Source: Roseovarius sp.
GTDB lineage: Bacteria; Pseudomonadota; Alphaproteobacteria; Rhodobacterales; Rhodobacteraceae
NCBI RefSeq assembly: GCF_027019125.1
Contig: NZ_JALUXE010000008.1
Coordinates: 166,783-230,782 of the forward strand
Length of the DNA stretch: 64,000 nucleotides
Direction of reading: 5' to 3'
Below the pieces are notes generated by a model. The model was not told where the DNA came from. It did not search any database and worked only from the letters and a program-made list of their open reading frames with translations. Both the position numbers and the translations under genes were made by a program. Numbering within the stretch: the first letter of the stretch is position 1; each line of letters starts with the position of its first letter. Of the stretch, positions 37,730 to 45,296 are shown in pieces.

Positions 37730-38533
37730 TCAAATCCTGCGCGGAACCGATTGCAGCAAGGTCAGTGCGATGGCCTGCGAGGATTGAACATTCACGCTGG
37801 CCACCTGATCGCGCAACAGGAAACGTCGGATCAATTGTTCACGCAGGTTCTCATCGCCGAAATCCGAGAGCGCACTGATGTTCAACTGTCGTGCGCTGCG
37901 CGATTTGATCTCGTCCAACTGCCGGTCAAGATCTGCCTGCGCGAAACTGTCCGGTAGGCCGAGCGCCACCTCGAACACACGCCGCAGGGGCGGGTTCCCC
38001 AAAATTCGGAACCAGCGCGTGTCTTCGGACTCGGCGTCGCGTGCGATGTCGCCCAGCTCGCGCTGGACGTTCAGGGCCAGACGCAGGGCCTGATCCTGAT
38101 CCCCGATGTCGACCTCGAATTCCCGACGGCGGAATTTCTCGGTGATTTCGGTGCCGAAACTCGAGAGTTGCGTGCGCGGTACCGGGCGGTCGGCAAAGGC
38201 AAACGCCTCGGACAGTTGCTTGTAACGGTCATCCGCAAGACGATTGGCGAGCGCGTCGTCCCGAATCGTGCCTTCCTCAAGGATGGCGCGGATAAAGGCA
38301 CGGTTGTCGATATCTTCCTGAAGCCCAAAGGCTCCCAAGGCCACCCGTAACAGCCGGCGGTCAGAGACCAGCCCCTCTGCCGTCGTGATCTTGCCGATGT
38401 TCTGTTCGAAATACTCGGTATCGCGCACGATCTGCGGGGATTTGTTGAACAGATCCGTCTGCCGCTCAAACGTGCGCGACAAGAGCGCCCAGCCCGGCAA
38501 TCCTCCAATGGTCAGGACCGGGCTAAAGTTCAT
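37730..38533 (-). CDS. DUF1217 family flagellar protein
   Basis: A 267-residue protein of the DUF1217 family found in alphaproteobacterial flagellar loci. It is helix-rich, with an N-terminal GLPGWALLSRTFERQTDLFNKSP, repeated segments of the type NRAFIRAILEEGT and the C-terminal LREQLIRRFLLRDQVA. No signal peptide. The biochemical role is not established; other family members affect hook-filament genes. Its start overlaps the flbT stop (ATGA), so it is part of the fliC-flaF-flbT unit. Confidence 0.85.
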   Translation of the reverse strand: MNFSPVLTIGGLPGWALLSRTFERQTDLFNKSPQIVRDTEYFEQNIGKITTAEGLVSDRRLLRVALGAFGLQEDIDNRAFIRAILEEGTIRDDALANRLADDRYKQLSEAFAFADRPVPRTQLSSFGTEITEKFRRREFEVDIGDQDQALRLALNVQRELGDIARDAESEDTRWFRILGNPPLRRVFEVALGLPDSFAQADLDRQLDEIKSRSARQLNISALSDFGDENLREQLIRRFLLRDQVASVNVQSSQAIALTLLQSVPRRI

Positions 38534-38934
38534 GATGCGCGATGCGCCAACAGACGCTCTTCACGCGGCAGCAGGATATGCAGGGCCTTGAGACATTTGT
38601 AATTTTCTCCGTCCAGAAGCGCGCGCGTGGCAAGGGTCAGCTGGGTTCGGCTGTCGGGATCGCGCAAGACCTGGCTCAACTCCTCGATGCGGCGCAGGGC
38701 CTGACGACGCGCGTCCTGAGGGTCGCCATCCCCCGAGAGCAGAAGTTGTGTGGCAAAACAGGCCCGGCGCACGGGAGTCGTTGCGCCTTCGGGATGAATC
38801 GCATCCCGAAGGCGCAGAATATGCGCATTCGGCGTCATGATGGACAGCCGCGAACGACGATCACCATTCTCGATCACGGCACCGTTGATGAGCACCCGCT
38901 CTTTCGGATTGAGTTTCAGGACAAGGCCGCTCAT
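38530..38934 (-). CDS. flbT: Flagellin translation regulator FlbT
   Basis: A 134-residue FlbT. The frame is open upstream, but ATG 38934 (MSGLVLKLNPKERVLINGAVIENGD) gives the conserved N-terminus and overlaps the flaF stop. In Caulobacter, FlbT binds the 5' leader of flagellin mRNA and promotes its decay until the hook is complete. A hairpin at 40231-40245 in the fliC leader is a candidate target here. Confidence 0.94.
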   Translation of the reverse strand: MSGLVLKLNPKERVLINGAVIENGDRRSRLSIMTPNAHILRLRDAIHPEGATTPVRRACFATQLLLSGDGDPQDARRQALRRIEELSQVLRDPDSRTQLTLATRALLDGENYKCLKALHILLPREERLLAHRAS

Positions 38935-39308
38935 TGGCTGGCCCTCCGGTCGCTCAGCCCACGCATGATGGCGGTGTTGATGTCGATCAGGGGCTGTAGC
39001 GATGCCTTGGTGGTCAACACCGCACTGCTGTGCCGATGACAAAACTGCGCGAGAGAGACAATCTGGGCCCGCAGCGGCGCCGGCAGCGGATTCTGAGCGT
39101 CTGCCACGTCGGTGGCGAGGATGGTCCAGAGCCGCCGGTTGTCATGCAAGGCTGCCGCAAGATTTGGTATGTCTCGCGGGTCCTGTCCCGCGGCTACCAC
39201 AAGGCGTTGGGTCACGCGGGCAAAGGCATCATATTCCAACCCACGGTCGGTCCGCACGGACCGGGCCTGGTCGCGATAGGCGCTCTGCGCAAGACGGGTC
39301 GCATTCAC
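38931..39308 (-). CDS. flaF: Flagellin synthesis regulator FlaF
   Basis: A 125-residue FlaF. Start chosen at GTG 39308 (MNATRLAQSAYRDQARSVRT), since AAAGGA lies 7 bases upstream and the protein matches family length; an in-frame ATG at 39344 has no such site. The core DNRRLWTILATDVADAQNPLP is a FlaF hallmark. In Caulobacter FlaF is needed for flagellin secretion and opposes FlbT. It follows the fliC terminator-like hairpin by about 40 bases. Confidence 0.92.
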   Translation of the reverse strand: MNATRLAQSAYRDQARSVRTDRGLEYDAFARVTQRLVVAAGQDPRDIPNLAAALHDNRRLWTILATDVADAQNPLPAPLRAQIVSLAQFCHRHSSAVLTTKASLQPLIDINTAIMRGLSDRRASQ

Positions 39309-39348
39309 GTCATGTCCTTTCAAATTCGGTCTGTCACAGGTCACGTGT

Positions 39349-39374
39349 CAGGGGCGCCCCGAAAGGCGCCCCTG
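39349..39374 (-). terminator. Hairpin between fliC and flaF
   Basis: A perfect 10-bp stem, CAGGGGCGCC at 39349-39358 with GGCGCCCCTG at 39365-39374 and a 6-base loop. It starts 7 bases past the fliC stop. On the minus strand no T-tract follows, so it may be a stabiliser of the fliC 3' end or an attenuator that lets flagellin mRNA exceed flaF-flbT mRNA. Confidence 0.55.
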
Positions 39375-39380
39375 AGTGTT

Positions 39381-40211
39381 TTAGTTCCTGAACAGCGACA
39401 GGATGGCCTGCGGGGCCTGATTGGCGATGGACAGCGACTGGGTTGCCAACTGCTGTTGCACCTGCAACGCCTGCAACCGCGCCGAGGCCTCCTCCAGATC
39501 GGCATCGACCAGCGCGCCGATGCCGGATTTCATGGCATCCGTCACCTTGCTGACGAACTCGTTCTGATCCGAAATCCGTTTGGCCGACGCACCAAGTGCG
39601 GCTGCGCCGTCCACCGCCGTCTGGATATGGACTTCGATCGCCGCAAGCGAGGTGTCGGCGGCAGCCGAAGTCGACACATCGATGTTGCTCAGGTCAAGGT
39701 TGGTCTCGAAATCGACAGAGGCCACCGTGATGTTCGAGGCTGTCACCGTTCCGGTCGCATCACGGTCGAGCGAGGACAGCACCGTGATCCCGGCATTGCC
39801 GGCGGCATTGAGCAGGTTCGCCCCGTTGAACTGCGACGCGCCGATGATCGACGTGACCTGATTCACCAACTCGTCGACATCGTTCTGGATCTTGGCGTGA
39901 TCGACGTTTTCACCGGTTGCGGCGACGACCTTCTCCTTGATCTCATTGAGAAGGTTGGTGATCTGCTCGGCCCCGGCCGAGGCCACGGCGACGGTCGACT
40001 CGCCCAAGGACAGCGCGTCAGACACGGCCTTGAAGCCGCTGACATCGGATTCCATCACTTTGGAAATGGCGAAGATTGCGGAATTGTCCTTGGCCGTCGC
40101 CACGGCCTTGCCCGTCGAGATCATATCCTGGGTCTTGGCCAGGTTTGAGTTCACGGATTGCAGGGTCTGAAGTGCCACCATGGCGCTGTTGTTGGTCAGA
40201 ATACTGGACAT
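39381..40211 (-). CDS. fliC: Flagellin FliC
   Basis: A 276-residue flagellin. The N-terminal D0/D1 (SSILTNNSAMVALQTLQSVN, then GKAVATAKDNSAIFAISKVM) and C-terminal D1/D0 (LEEASARLQALQVQQQLATQ, ending ILSLFRN) are intact. Only a small variable centre (about 145-195) is present, giving the compact flagellin typical of Rhodobacterales. AAAGGA lies 7 bases before the ATG. It is exported by the FlhAB-FliPQR gate and is the only flagellin gene in the window. Confidence 0.97.
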   Translation of the reverse strand: MSSILTNNSAMVALQTLQSVNSNLAKTQDMISTGKAVATAKDNSAIFAISKVMESDVSGFKAVSDALSLGESTVAVASAGAEQITNLLNEIKEKVVAATGENVDHAKIQNDVDELVNQVTSIIGASQFNGANLLNAAGNAGITVLSSLDRDATGTVTASNITVASVDFETNLDLSNIDVSTSAAADTSLAAIEVHIQTAVDGAAALGASAKRISDQNEFVSKVTDAMKSGIGALVDADLEEASARLQALQVQQQLATQSLSIANQAPQAILSLFRN

Positions 40212-40230
40212 ATCATGTTCCTTTAGGGTT

Positions 40231-40245
40231 TGGCGTATTTCGCCA
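40231..40245 (-). promoter_or_regulatory. Hairpin in the fliC mRNA leader
   Basis: TGGCG-AAATA-CGCCA forms a 5-bp stem six bases upstream of the AAAGGA ribosome-binding site of fliC (40219-40224). Its position in the 5' leader, together with flbT in the same unit, makes it a candidate site for FlbT-dependent mRNA control. Confidence 0.4.
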
Positions 40246-40364
40246 TTTCTGTGTCCGTTTCCCGGGTGGGGAACGATCTGGGCTGTCTTTCTGACGATTG
40301 CAGGATGCGGGAAATCCCGGCTGCGCCATCCGTTCGGGATGCAAGAGGCAGAGTGCCTTCAAGA

Positions 40365-40410
40365 TGCTAACGGAGTGCTAAACCCCTCTGCCGAAACTCC
40401 GAGAATTTTA
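40365..40410 (-). promoter_or_regulatory. fliC promoter region: sigma-28-like boxes and TTAG repeats
   Basis: On the minus strand TAAAATTC (40410-40403), an 11-base spacer, and GCAGAGGG (40391-40384) partially match the flagellar sigma-28 pattern TAAAGTTT-N11-GCCGATAA. Just downstream are two direct repeats TTAGCA (40381-40376 and 40370-40365) with an 11-bp period, the spacing of a CtrA full site. All assignments are by eye; the -10 match is weak. Confidence 0.4.
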
Positions 40411-40419
40411 GCCAAACTG

Positions 40420-40776
40420 TCAGGCGCGTTTTTCGAGATGGTGCGCAATCTCGCCGGGAATGGAGTGTTTGCGTCCATTCTGGTCATATGTGTCCAAGGA
40501 ACGTCGAATGCGCCGATGCGCTGCGAGGCGGGCGGCCACGGTGCGAATCCCCTGCAACGCCCCGTCAAGCAGCGCCTGATTGCGGCTCAGCTTCCCGTGA
40601 ACCGCTGTCAAATCGCCAGCTGTCGTTGCATTGGCGTTCAGCGCGTCAATCAGGCGTTCCTTTTCCGACATGAGCGCCGTGATCTGCGAGAGATCCCCGC
40701 GCAGCAACGCGTTACGCTCCTCCTCCAGAATGACATCAAGCTGCTGGATCAAGCGGTTGCTCTGGTCAGTTGTCAT
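40420..40776 (-). CDS. flgN: FlgN-like flagellar chaperone
   Basis: A 118-residue helical coiled-coil protein. The heptads LIQQLDVILEEERNALLRGD and ITALMSEKERLIDALNA follow the FlgN pattern, and the size fits. FlgN chaperones the hook-filament junction proteins FlgK and FlgL, which are not encoded here. It overlaps the end of the FlgJ-like gene by 11 bases and lies upstream of fliC. The family assignment is from pattern and context. Confidence 0.75.
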   Translation of the reverse strand: MTTDQSNRLIQQLDVILEEERNALLRGDLSQITALMSEKERLIDALNANATTAGDLTAVHGKLSRNQALLDGALQGIRTVAARLAAHRRIRRSLDTYDQNGRKHSIPGEIAHHLEKRA

Positions 40777-41050
40777 TGGCGCGCTCCATCATGGATTGAA
40801 AAAAGACATCCGCAAGCCCGATGCCCCCGGCCTTGACCATCTCCTGCGCCAAAGCCTCTCGGTGAAAGGAGGCGAATTGCGATTCGCCCGTGCTTGCCCC
40901 GAAACCGTCGCTCTTGGGCTCGAGCCCCCCGAACTTGAGCATTTCGGCGAGAAAACTTGCCTCCAGTCGCTCGGCCACAAGCCGGGTGGGGCTCGGGGTA
41001 TGTGCTGGCCGGTCCACGGAACCGGAGGCGGCAGATACTGGATCAGTCAT
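40766..41050 (-). CDS. flgJ: Rod-binding protein, FlgJ N-terminal domain only
   Basis: A 94-residue protein corresponding to the rod-binding domain of FlgJ: LEASFLAEMLKFGGL near residue 28, the segment around ESQFASFHREALAQEMVKAGGIGLAD, and a final VFFQSM. The C-terminal muramidase domain of enteric FlgJ is missing, as usual in alphaproteobacteria, where the separate transglycosylase (here at 534-1259) supplies the hydrolase. First gene of the leftward flagellin unit. Confidence 0.88.
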   Translation of the reverse strand: MTDPVSAASGSVDRPAHTPSPTRLVAERLEASFLAEMLKFGGLEPKSDGFGASTGESQFASFHREALAQEMVKAGGIGLADVFFQSMMERANDN

Positions 41051-41091
41051 TAGAATCCCTCAAATTGATCACACTCGGCTCAAGAAGAACC

Positions 41092-41121
41092 GAAACCGGT
41101 AAAGAAGCAGTAACCGGTTTC
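41092..41121. promoter_or_regulatory. Inverted repeat in the flgJ-fliK divergent promoter
   Basis: GAAACCGGT at 41092-41100 and ACCGGTTTC at 41113-41121 form a perfect 9-bp inverted repeat with a 12-base spacer. Inside it, GTAA occurs twice with an 11-bp period (41099 and 41110), resembling the TTAA-N7-TTAA layout. It is midway between two divergent flagellar units and is the best candidate operator for both. Confidence 0.5.
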
Positions 41122-41164
41122 TGCGATCTTCGACGGTAACGTCATGCAATGCCGGAGGGGTCTC

Positions 41165-42685
41165 ATGTCTGCCATACCCGCCACGTATCCTGTGAATCCC
41201 GCGCTTGAGCGCGCACCGTCATCGCAGACCGTTTTGGGCGCGTCGGATGCTGGCACACTCTCATCTGAGCGCGCACAAACATTCGGTGGTATCTTTCAAA
41301 GGGCCGAAGAGGACGCCGCGGAACGTCAGAGAGAAGAGGAGGATTTGTCAGATACCGGGATTGCTGCATCTCCTGCGGATGTCGCTCGGACACAGCCGCA
41401 AGAGGCGGCGTTGTCTGACACCGGTCTGCCTGCAACCGCCGCCGCGTCCGGGCCAAGTGTCGGATCGGTGCCCGCCTTGTCGGACGTCCCCGACCAATAC
41501 GGGCAGGTCGTGCCATTACCCTCTGACAAAGTGTGGCCTGGGATAGGGAATGGTTCTCTGTCCGAGCCGATCAAGGATCACGGATCCGGGCAGGAGACCC
41601 CGTATATCGCCAATGGCGCGCAGACGCCGGCCGGGCAACCGGGGGTGGATAGGCACAAGCCTCTGGACATGCAAGGACAGGCACCTTGGCCGAACGGATA
41701 CGCTTCCGCGCCCTCTGACAGCCAATCACAAGGGGTTGCGCCAGAGGCCTCGCAAGAGCGGCACAGGGACATGCCTCAAGGTTCCAGGGCAGCGGCAAGG
41801 GCAGAGTTGGAAGAGCACGCCAAATGGCCCATTTCCGCGCGCGCGGACCTTGCCAAGCTCAAGCCCCTGGCGAGGGCGGAAGTCGGCCTTTCCCTGCCGC
41901 CCGGCATGCGCAAATGGGCCGGGCTTGAAGGCGCAGCTCTGGCCGCTTTTGCGGGGCAATCCGACATTGACCCAGAGAATGCTGCGGAAACAGACCGGGT
42001 CGCCGTCACGCCGCAGGGGACGAGATTTGGTTCAGGTCCGTCCTTTGTGACGCAGAGGGATATTGGGTCCTTGCCGCTGTCAGCTTTGGTGATGCGGTCA
42101 TCGGGGCTGGCCGGTCTCCACGCGCAGGATGCCTTGTCACTGGCACCGCTGTCTTCCGACGCAACCGTGACTGATCTTGGAGATGCGGGGGGCATGCCAT
42201 CGGGGGCAGAACTATCCGACTGGCGCGTTGCTCCCCCTGTGGGACCAAATCAGCCTCTCAACGCCTTGGCCCGGCACGATCTTGCACAGGCGCTTGCCCA
42301 GCAGATTGCAGTAGCGGTGCACGCGGGTGATGGAGGAAAACCGACTGTTGATCTCAGGCTCGCGCCCGAAGAGCTGGGCCGGGTGCGCCTGAGTGTGAGC
42401 AGCCATGAGGGTGTCGTGACCGTGTCGGTCGTCGCGGAACGTCCAGAAACGCTGGATCTTTTGCGGCGGCATGTCGAGGCGCTCGCCAGAGGGCTGCTGG
42501 ATGTCGGGTATCAAGAGGCGCGATTTTCCTTTGCCGGTCAGAACTCTGGCGAGAACGTGGCAGGCGCACCGAAAGCACAAGGTTTCGCCCAACCTGACGA
42601 ACAGGGGTTGAGCCCCATTCCGCCCTTGCCCACGGGGCGTCCTGCACCCGCGATGATGGGCGGGCGCATCAATGTTCTGATCTAG
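41165..42685 (+). CDS. fliK: Flagellar hook-length control protein FliK
   Basis: A 506-residue FliK. ATG 41165 has a strong GGAGGGG four bases upstream. The first about 370 residues are low-complexity (Pro, Ala, Ser, Gly) as in all FliK rulers. The conserved C-terminal Flg_hook domain is VDLRLAPEELGRVRLSVSSH through VVAERPETLDLLRRHVEALARGL at about 390-455. The secreted ruler measures the hook and triggers FlhB switching. flgD follows after 10 bases. Confidence 0.92.
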   Translation: MSAIPATYPVNPALERAPSSQTVLGASDAGTLSSERAQTFGGIFQRAEEDAAERQREEEDLSDTGIAASPADVARTQPQEAALSDTGLPATAAASGPSVGSVPALSDVPDQYGQVVPLPSDKVWPGIGNGSLSEPIKDHGSGQETPYIANGAQTPAGQPGVDRHKPLDMQGQAPWPNGYASAPSDSQSQGVAPEASQERHRDMPQGSRAAARAELEEHAKWPISARADLAKLKPLARAEVGLSLPPGMRKWAGLEGAALAAFAGQSDIDPENAAETDRVAVTPQGTRFGSGPSFVTQRDIGSLPLSALVMRSSGLAGLHAQDALSLAPLSSDATVTDLGDAGGMPSGAELSDWRVAPPVGPNQPLNALARHDLAQALAQQIAVAVHAGDGGKPTVDLRLAPEELGRVRLSVSSHEGVVTVSVVAERPETLDLLRRHVEALARGLLDVGYQEARFSFAGQNSGENVAGAPKAQGFAQPDEQGLSPIPPLPTGRPAPAMMGGRINVLI

Positions 42686-42695
42686 AGGAAACAAG

Positions 42696-43388
42696 ATGGA
42701 TGTGACGACGATTCCCCCGGCCACCGGTCTGGGCCGCGCAGCGGCAGCCGCCGCCCCTGTGCCGGATGCCGCCATTGCGCGCCCCGCGCCCGGCTTCAGC
42801 TCTGATTTCGAGACCTTTCTCAAGATGCTCACGACCCAGTTGCGCAATCAGGACCCACTCAATCCGATTGAATCCTCGGATTTTGCCGTGCAACTGGCGA
42901 CCTTCTCGACGGTCGAACAACAGGTTCTGACCAATGATCTGCTTGCCGATCTGGGCGCGCGACTGGGCGCACAGGGCTTGTCGCAAGTGTCCGGATGGAT
43001 CGGGATGGAGGCGCTGTCGACCGGTCCTGTCGCCTTCTCCGGGCAACCGGTTTCCCTGATTGCCACTGTCGACTCCCAGGCGGATGCCGCCGAGATCGTG
43101 GCGACCGACGCCCGAGGCATCATCGTCAACCGCCAAGCGATTCCGGCGCGCTCTGGTCCGGTTGTCTGGTCCGGCCTCGATTCGGCAGGCTTCCCCCTCG
43201 CGTCGGCGGAGTACACGCTCACGGTGCACTCTCTCGCGGGTCAGGAAACCATCGCGCGCCATAGCGCGACCTTCTATCGGCAAATCGCCGAAGCACAGTT
43301 CGAAGCCGGGGAGACCGCGCTGATTCTCGAGAATGGCGAACGGATCGCCCCGGCGCAGGTTCTTGGCCTGCGTTCTGCAGCGCGATAA
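42696..43388 (+). CDS. flgD: Hook-capping protein FlgD
   Basis: A 230-residue hook cap. The N-terminal motif FLKMLTTQLRNQDPLNPIESSDFAVQLATFSTVEQQ at about 48-85 is diagnostic. A Tudor/FnIII-like C-terminal domain follows (GPVVWSGLDSAGFPLASAEYTL). FlgD is needed for polymerisation of the hook protein FlgE, whose gene is not in the window. Same operon as fliK. Confidence 0.96.
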   Translation: MDVTTIPPATGLGRAAAAAAPVPDAAIARPAPGFSSDFETFLKMLTTQLRNQDPLNPIESSDFAVQLATFSTVEQQVLTNDLLADLGARLGAQGLSQVSGWIGMEALSTGPVAFSGQPVSLIATVDSQADAAEIVATDARGIIVNRQAIPARSGPVVWSGLDSAGFPLASAEYTLTVHSLAGQETIARHSATFYRQIAEAQFEAGETALILENGERIAPAQVLGLRSAAR

Positions 43389-43440
43389 CGGCTCGCTCGT
43401 AACGTGGGTTTTGCGTAGGGCTTGGCGCTCTCTGCCGTCA

Positions 43441-44229
43441 TCATCCCAAGAACTCTTGCGCGGCTTGGGGCAGCAGATAGGGCACATGTCCAAGCGGCGG
43501 CGTGCTGACCCTGAGAGCGCAGCCGTAAACTGCCGAGAGTCTGTCAGAGGTCAGCACCTCGTGCGGTGTGCCGGCACCGGCAATCTTGCCCTGTTGCACC
43601 ATCACGACATGATCGGCGAACATCGCGGTCAGGTTCAGATCATGCATCACCGCGACCACCCCGCCCCCTGCCTGTGCATAGGTGCGCGCAATTCGCATCA
43701 CGCTCAGCTGTTGGCCGATATCCAGGCTCGAGACGGGCTCGTCCAGGAAGAGCCAGTTTGCCCCGCCCGGTCCAACAGGCTCCCATACCTGGGCGAGAAC
43801 CCGCGCCAACTGGACCCGCTGCTGCTCGCCGCCCGAGAGATCCGGATAGAAGCGGTTGGCCAGATGCGCCAAACCCACGCGCGCCAGCGCGCTTTCGGGA
43901 ATATCGGCGCGGGCTGCATATTGTCCCGCGCCATGCCCGATCCGCACCAGTTCGCTCACCGTGAAGGGAAAAGCGATCCGCGTGGCCTGCGGCAACACCC
44001 CGCGCCGCGCGGCAAGGGTTGTGGCCGCGCGCGGATGCACATCCAGGGGGCCAAGCCGTACCACGCCCGCAGCGGCGGTCTCGCCGGTCAACACCCTCAA
44101 CAGGGATGTCTTGCCAGAGCCGTTCGGGCCCACAATGGCCGTGATCTCGCCTGCTCGGGCCGAGAGGTTCGCATCACGCAGGATGGTCTTGCCCCCAATC
44201 GCGAGCGTGATCGCTTGCGCGCAGAGCAT
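43441..44229 (-). CDS. hmuV: Heme ABC transporter ATP-binding protein HmuV
   Basis: A 262-residue ABC ATPase. I place the start at ATG 44229, which overlaps the hmuU stop (TGATG). Walker A GPNGSGKTS, signature LSGGEQQRVQLARVL and Walker B WLFLDEPVSSLD are all intact. It energises heme import across the inner membrane with HmuU and HmuT. Last gene of the leftward hmuSTUV operon. Confidence 0.95.
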   Translation of the reverse strand: MLCAQAITLAIGGKTILRDANLSARAGEITAIVGPNGSGKTSLLRVLTGETAAAGVVRLGPLDVHPRAATTLAARRGVLPQATRIAFPFTVSELVRIGHGAGQYAARADIPESALARVGLAHLANRFYPDLSGGEQQRVQLARVLAQVWEPVGPGGANWLFLDEPVSSLDIGQQLSVMRIARTYAQAGGGVVAVMHDLNLTAMFADHVVMVQQGKIAGAGTPHEVLTSDRLSAVYGCALRVSTPPLGHVPYLLPQAAQEFLG

Positions 44230-45296
44230 CAGAAATCCCCCATCGGGCGCTGCCGTAGCAAGATCCAAAGAAAGACGGGCGCACCGACTACGGCGGTAAC
44301 TATTCCGATAGGCAGTTCCGCCGGTGCGATGATCACCCGGCTGACAATATCCGCGCCGAGCAACAGGCTTGCGCCCAACAGCGCCGCGTTAACGAGAAGC
44401 GGGCTATGGTCTGGCCCGGTCGCCAACCGAAGCAGATGTGGCACCACGATGCCGATAAAGCCTATCCCGCCCGAGACTGCGACCGCACCGCCAGTGGCCG
44501 CTGCTACCGCGAGAATGGCCAGCGTCTTGACCCGTTGCACCGGAATGCCCAGGTGAAGCGCCGTCGCTTCGCCAAAGGCCAGCCCATTAAGGCCGCGCCC
44601 AAGCGTCATAGCCCCCGCCATGGCCATAAGCAGGATCGGCGCGGCGGTGGCCACTTTGACCCATGTTGCCCCGGCCAGCGACCCAAGTCCCCAGAATGTC
44701 AGATCACGCAATTGCTGATCATCCGCCGCATAGACCATGAGGCCCGATACCGCGCCCGACAAGGCGCCAAGTGCAATCCCCGCCAGCAGCATGGTTGCCA
44801 CCGACGTCCGCCCGCCGCGCGTCGCGACGCCATAAAGCAGAAGCACCGAGGCCCATCCCCCCAAGAACGCCGCGACCGGGACCAGAAATGGCCCCAGACT
44901 GTCGTGCAGCGCGATGGGCAAGAGGCTGCCCAACACAATTGCCGTGACCGCCCCAAGACCGGCCCCGGCGCTGACCCCCACGATCCCCGGATCGGCCAGC
45001 GGATTGCGAAAGAGCCCCTGCATCACCGTGCCCGAAACCGCCAACGCCGCGCCCACCAGCACCCCCAAAAGCACGCGGGGGAGGCGCACCTCCCAAAGAA
45101 TGATGCCTTGCACAGGCGTCTCCGCCGCCCCGGCGCTCATCACCGACCATAGAGATACGCCCGAAGCCCCCGTTTCGAGACTGATGGCGCAGGTCAGAAC
45201 CAGACAGAGACCCAGCCAAAGATGCGCCCGGCGCGCCCGCGCCCGGCGATCCTGGCGATGGTCGTGGGGCAGGGCATCAGCTTGGGTCACGGTCAT
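44229..45296 (-). CDS. hmuU: Heme ABC transporter permease HmuU (FecCD family)
   Basis: A 355-residue permease with about nine to ten membrane segments. The FecCD signatures PRVLLGVLVGAALAVSGTVM and NPLADPGIVGVSAGAGLGAV are in the first half and a segment with GGIGFIGIVVPHLLRL in the second. Start at ATG 45296 (MTVTQADALP) overlaps hmuT by 20 bases; an ATG at 45320 is also possible. Inner-membrane channel for heme. Confidence 0.93.
   Translation of the reverse strand: MTVTQADALPHDHRQDRRARARRAHLWLGLCLVLTCAISLETGASGVSLWSVMSAGAAETPVQGIILWEVRLPRVLLGVLVGAALAVSGTVMQGLFRNPLADPGIVGVSAGAGLGAVTAIVLGSLLPIALHDSLGPFLVPVAAFLGGWASVLLLYGVATRGGRTSVATMLLAGIALGALSGAVSGLMVYAADDQQLRDLTFWGLGSLAGATWVKVATAAPILLMAMAGAMTLGRGLNGLAFGEATALHLGIPVQRVKTLAILAVAAATGGAVAVSGGIGFIGIVVPHLLRLATGPDHSPLLVNAALLGASLLLGADIVSRVIIAPAELPIGIVTAVVGAPVFLWILLRQRPMGDF

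Noticed and set aside
40343..40363. Possible sigma-54 promoter (GGCAC and TTGC) upstream of fliC
   Set aside because: The spacing between the two elements is 8 bases instead of 5, so it does not fit a -24/-12 promoter.
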